Positions 5,895 to 5,933 of a stretch of 5,933 nt of DNA are shown piece after piece. The stretch spans positions 1 to 5,933 of the forward strand of contig JAYUKV010000007.1 in the NCBI GenBank assembly GCA_043764135.1. The letters run 5' to 3'. Under the pieces are notes generated by a model that saw only the letters and a list, made by a program, of their open reading frames with translations, was not told where the DNA came from and made no database searches. Made by a program: the position numbers and the translations under genes. Position 1 is the stretch's first letter. Each line of letters begins with the position of its first letter. Source of the DNA: JAYUKV01 sp043764135. Its GTDB lineage: Bacteria; Patescibacteriota; JACMRA01.

Positions 5895-5920
5895 GTGGTT
5901 AATTTGCGTTTATATTTTTT
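5879..5920 (+). terminator. Second terminator-like hairpin of the tandem pair
   Basis: An 11-base-pair perfect stem (AATTAACCACC at 5879-5889 with GGTGGTTAATT at 5894-5904) has a TTTA loop, followed after a short gap by a T-rich run to 5920. It starts 13 bases after the first hairpin and contains the TAG stop (5892-5894) at its loop. It probably backs up the first terminator, and its perfect stem could also act on the opposite strand. Confidence 0.6.
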
Positions 5921-5933
5921 ATTTAGTTAAATG

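Noticed and set aside
1..5933. Recoded UGA (as glycine or tryptophan), considered because some Patescibacteria and Mollicutes use it
   Set aside because: Glycine is GGN and tryptophan is TGG in all genes, and no gene contains in-frame UGA, so the standard code fits.
1..5933. CRISPR array, tRNA or rRNA genes, insertion-sequence ends
   Set aside because: No regularly spaced short repeats, no T-loop-type GTTCGAAT core in a tRNA context, no rRNA-like stretches and no transposase or paired terminal inverted repeats were found by eye.
5931..5933. ATG at the right edge as the start of another gene
   Set aside because: No ribosome binding site precedes it and the window ends there, so nothing can be supported.

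Overview
The window comes from a low-G+C bacterium whose genes read in the standard code: no in-frame UGA occurs in any of the six genes, tryptophan is always UGG, and every stop is TAA or TAG. The left end carries the 3' part of a large wall-anchored surface protein built from DUF11 and SdrD B-like modules, ending in a PxTG-type sorting signal. Such proteins point to a cell with sortases: a Gram-positive, or a member of the Patescibacteria (CPR), where DUF11/SdrD-B surface proteins are common. I favour Patescibacteria, but the window has no marker that settles it.

Layout. Bases 1-1830 (+) are the adhesin-like gene, cut by the left window edge. A strong hairpin terminator (1853-1890) follows and separates it from a convergent block on the minus strand. 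In its direction of transcription, that block starts near 5250 and runs: ABC ATPase (5160-4219), ABC-2 permease (4229-3459, overlapping the ATPase by 11 bases), a 128-base gap with a strong hairpin (3364-3392), a 398-residue secreted precursor (3330-2134), and, one base further on, a 61-residue two-helix membrane protein (2132-1947). A roughly 300-base AT-rich divergent intergenic region (5161-5462) holds promoters for both directions. After it comes an unrecognised one-helix membrane protein on the plus strand (5463-5894), whose 3' end runs through two tandem terminator-like hairpins.

The most interesting part is 1947-3330. The 398-residue protein has a clear signal peptide, a long charged propeptide-like middle, and a C-terminal segment of about 95 residues. 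That segment has six cysteines around a Gly/Ala-rich hydrophobic stretch. This is the architecture of secreted peptide-toxin precursors such as Bacillus SdpC and closticin 574, and a short region just after the signal peptide can be lined up with the start of the SdpC propeptide. The small two-helix protein behind it would be the natural immunity or accessory candidate, and the YadG/YadH-like exporter upstream may be part of the same module. All of this is inference from architecture and context.

A second layer lies at the toxin gene's 5' end. The hairpin there has its U-tract on the plus strand, opposite to the genes. A plausible plus-strand promoter (TTGACT, 17 bases, TTTAAT) lies just before it. 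Together they would give a short antisense RNA across the leader of the precursor mRNA.
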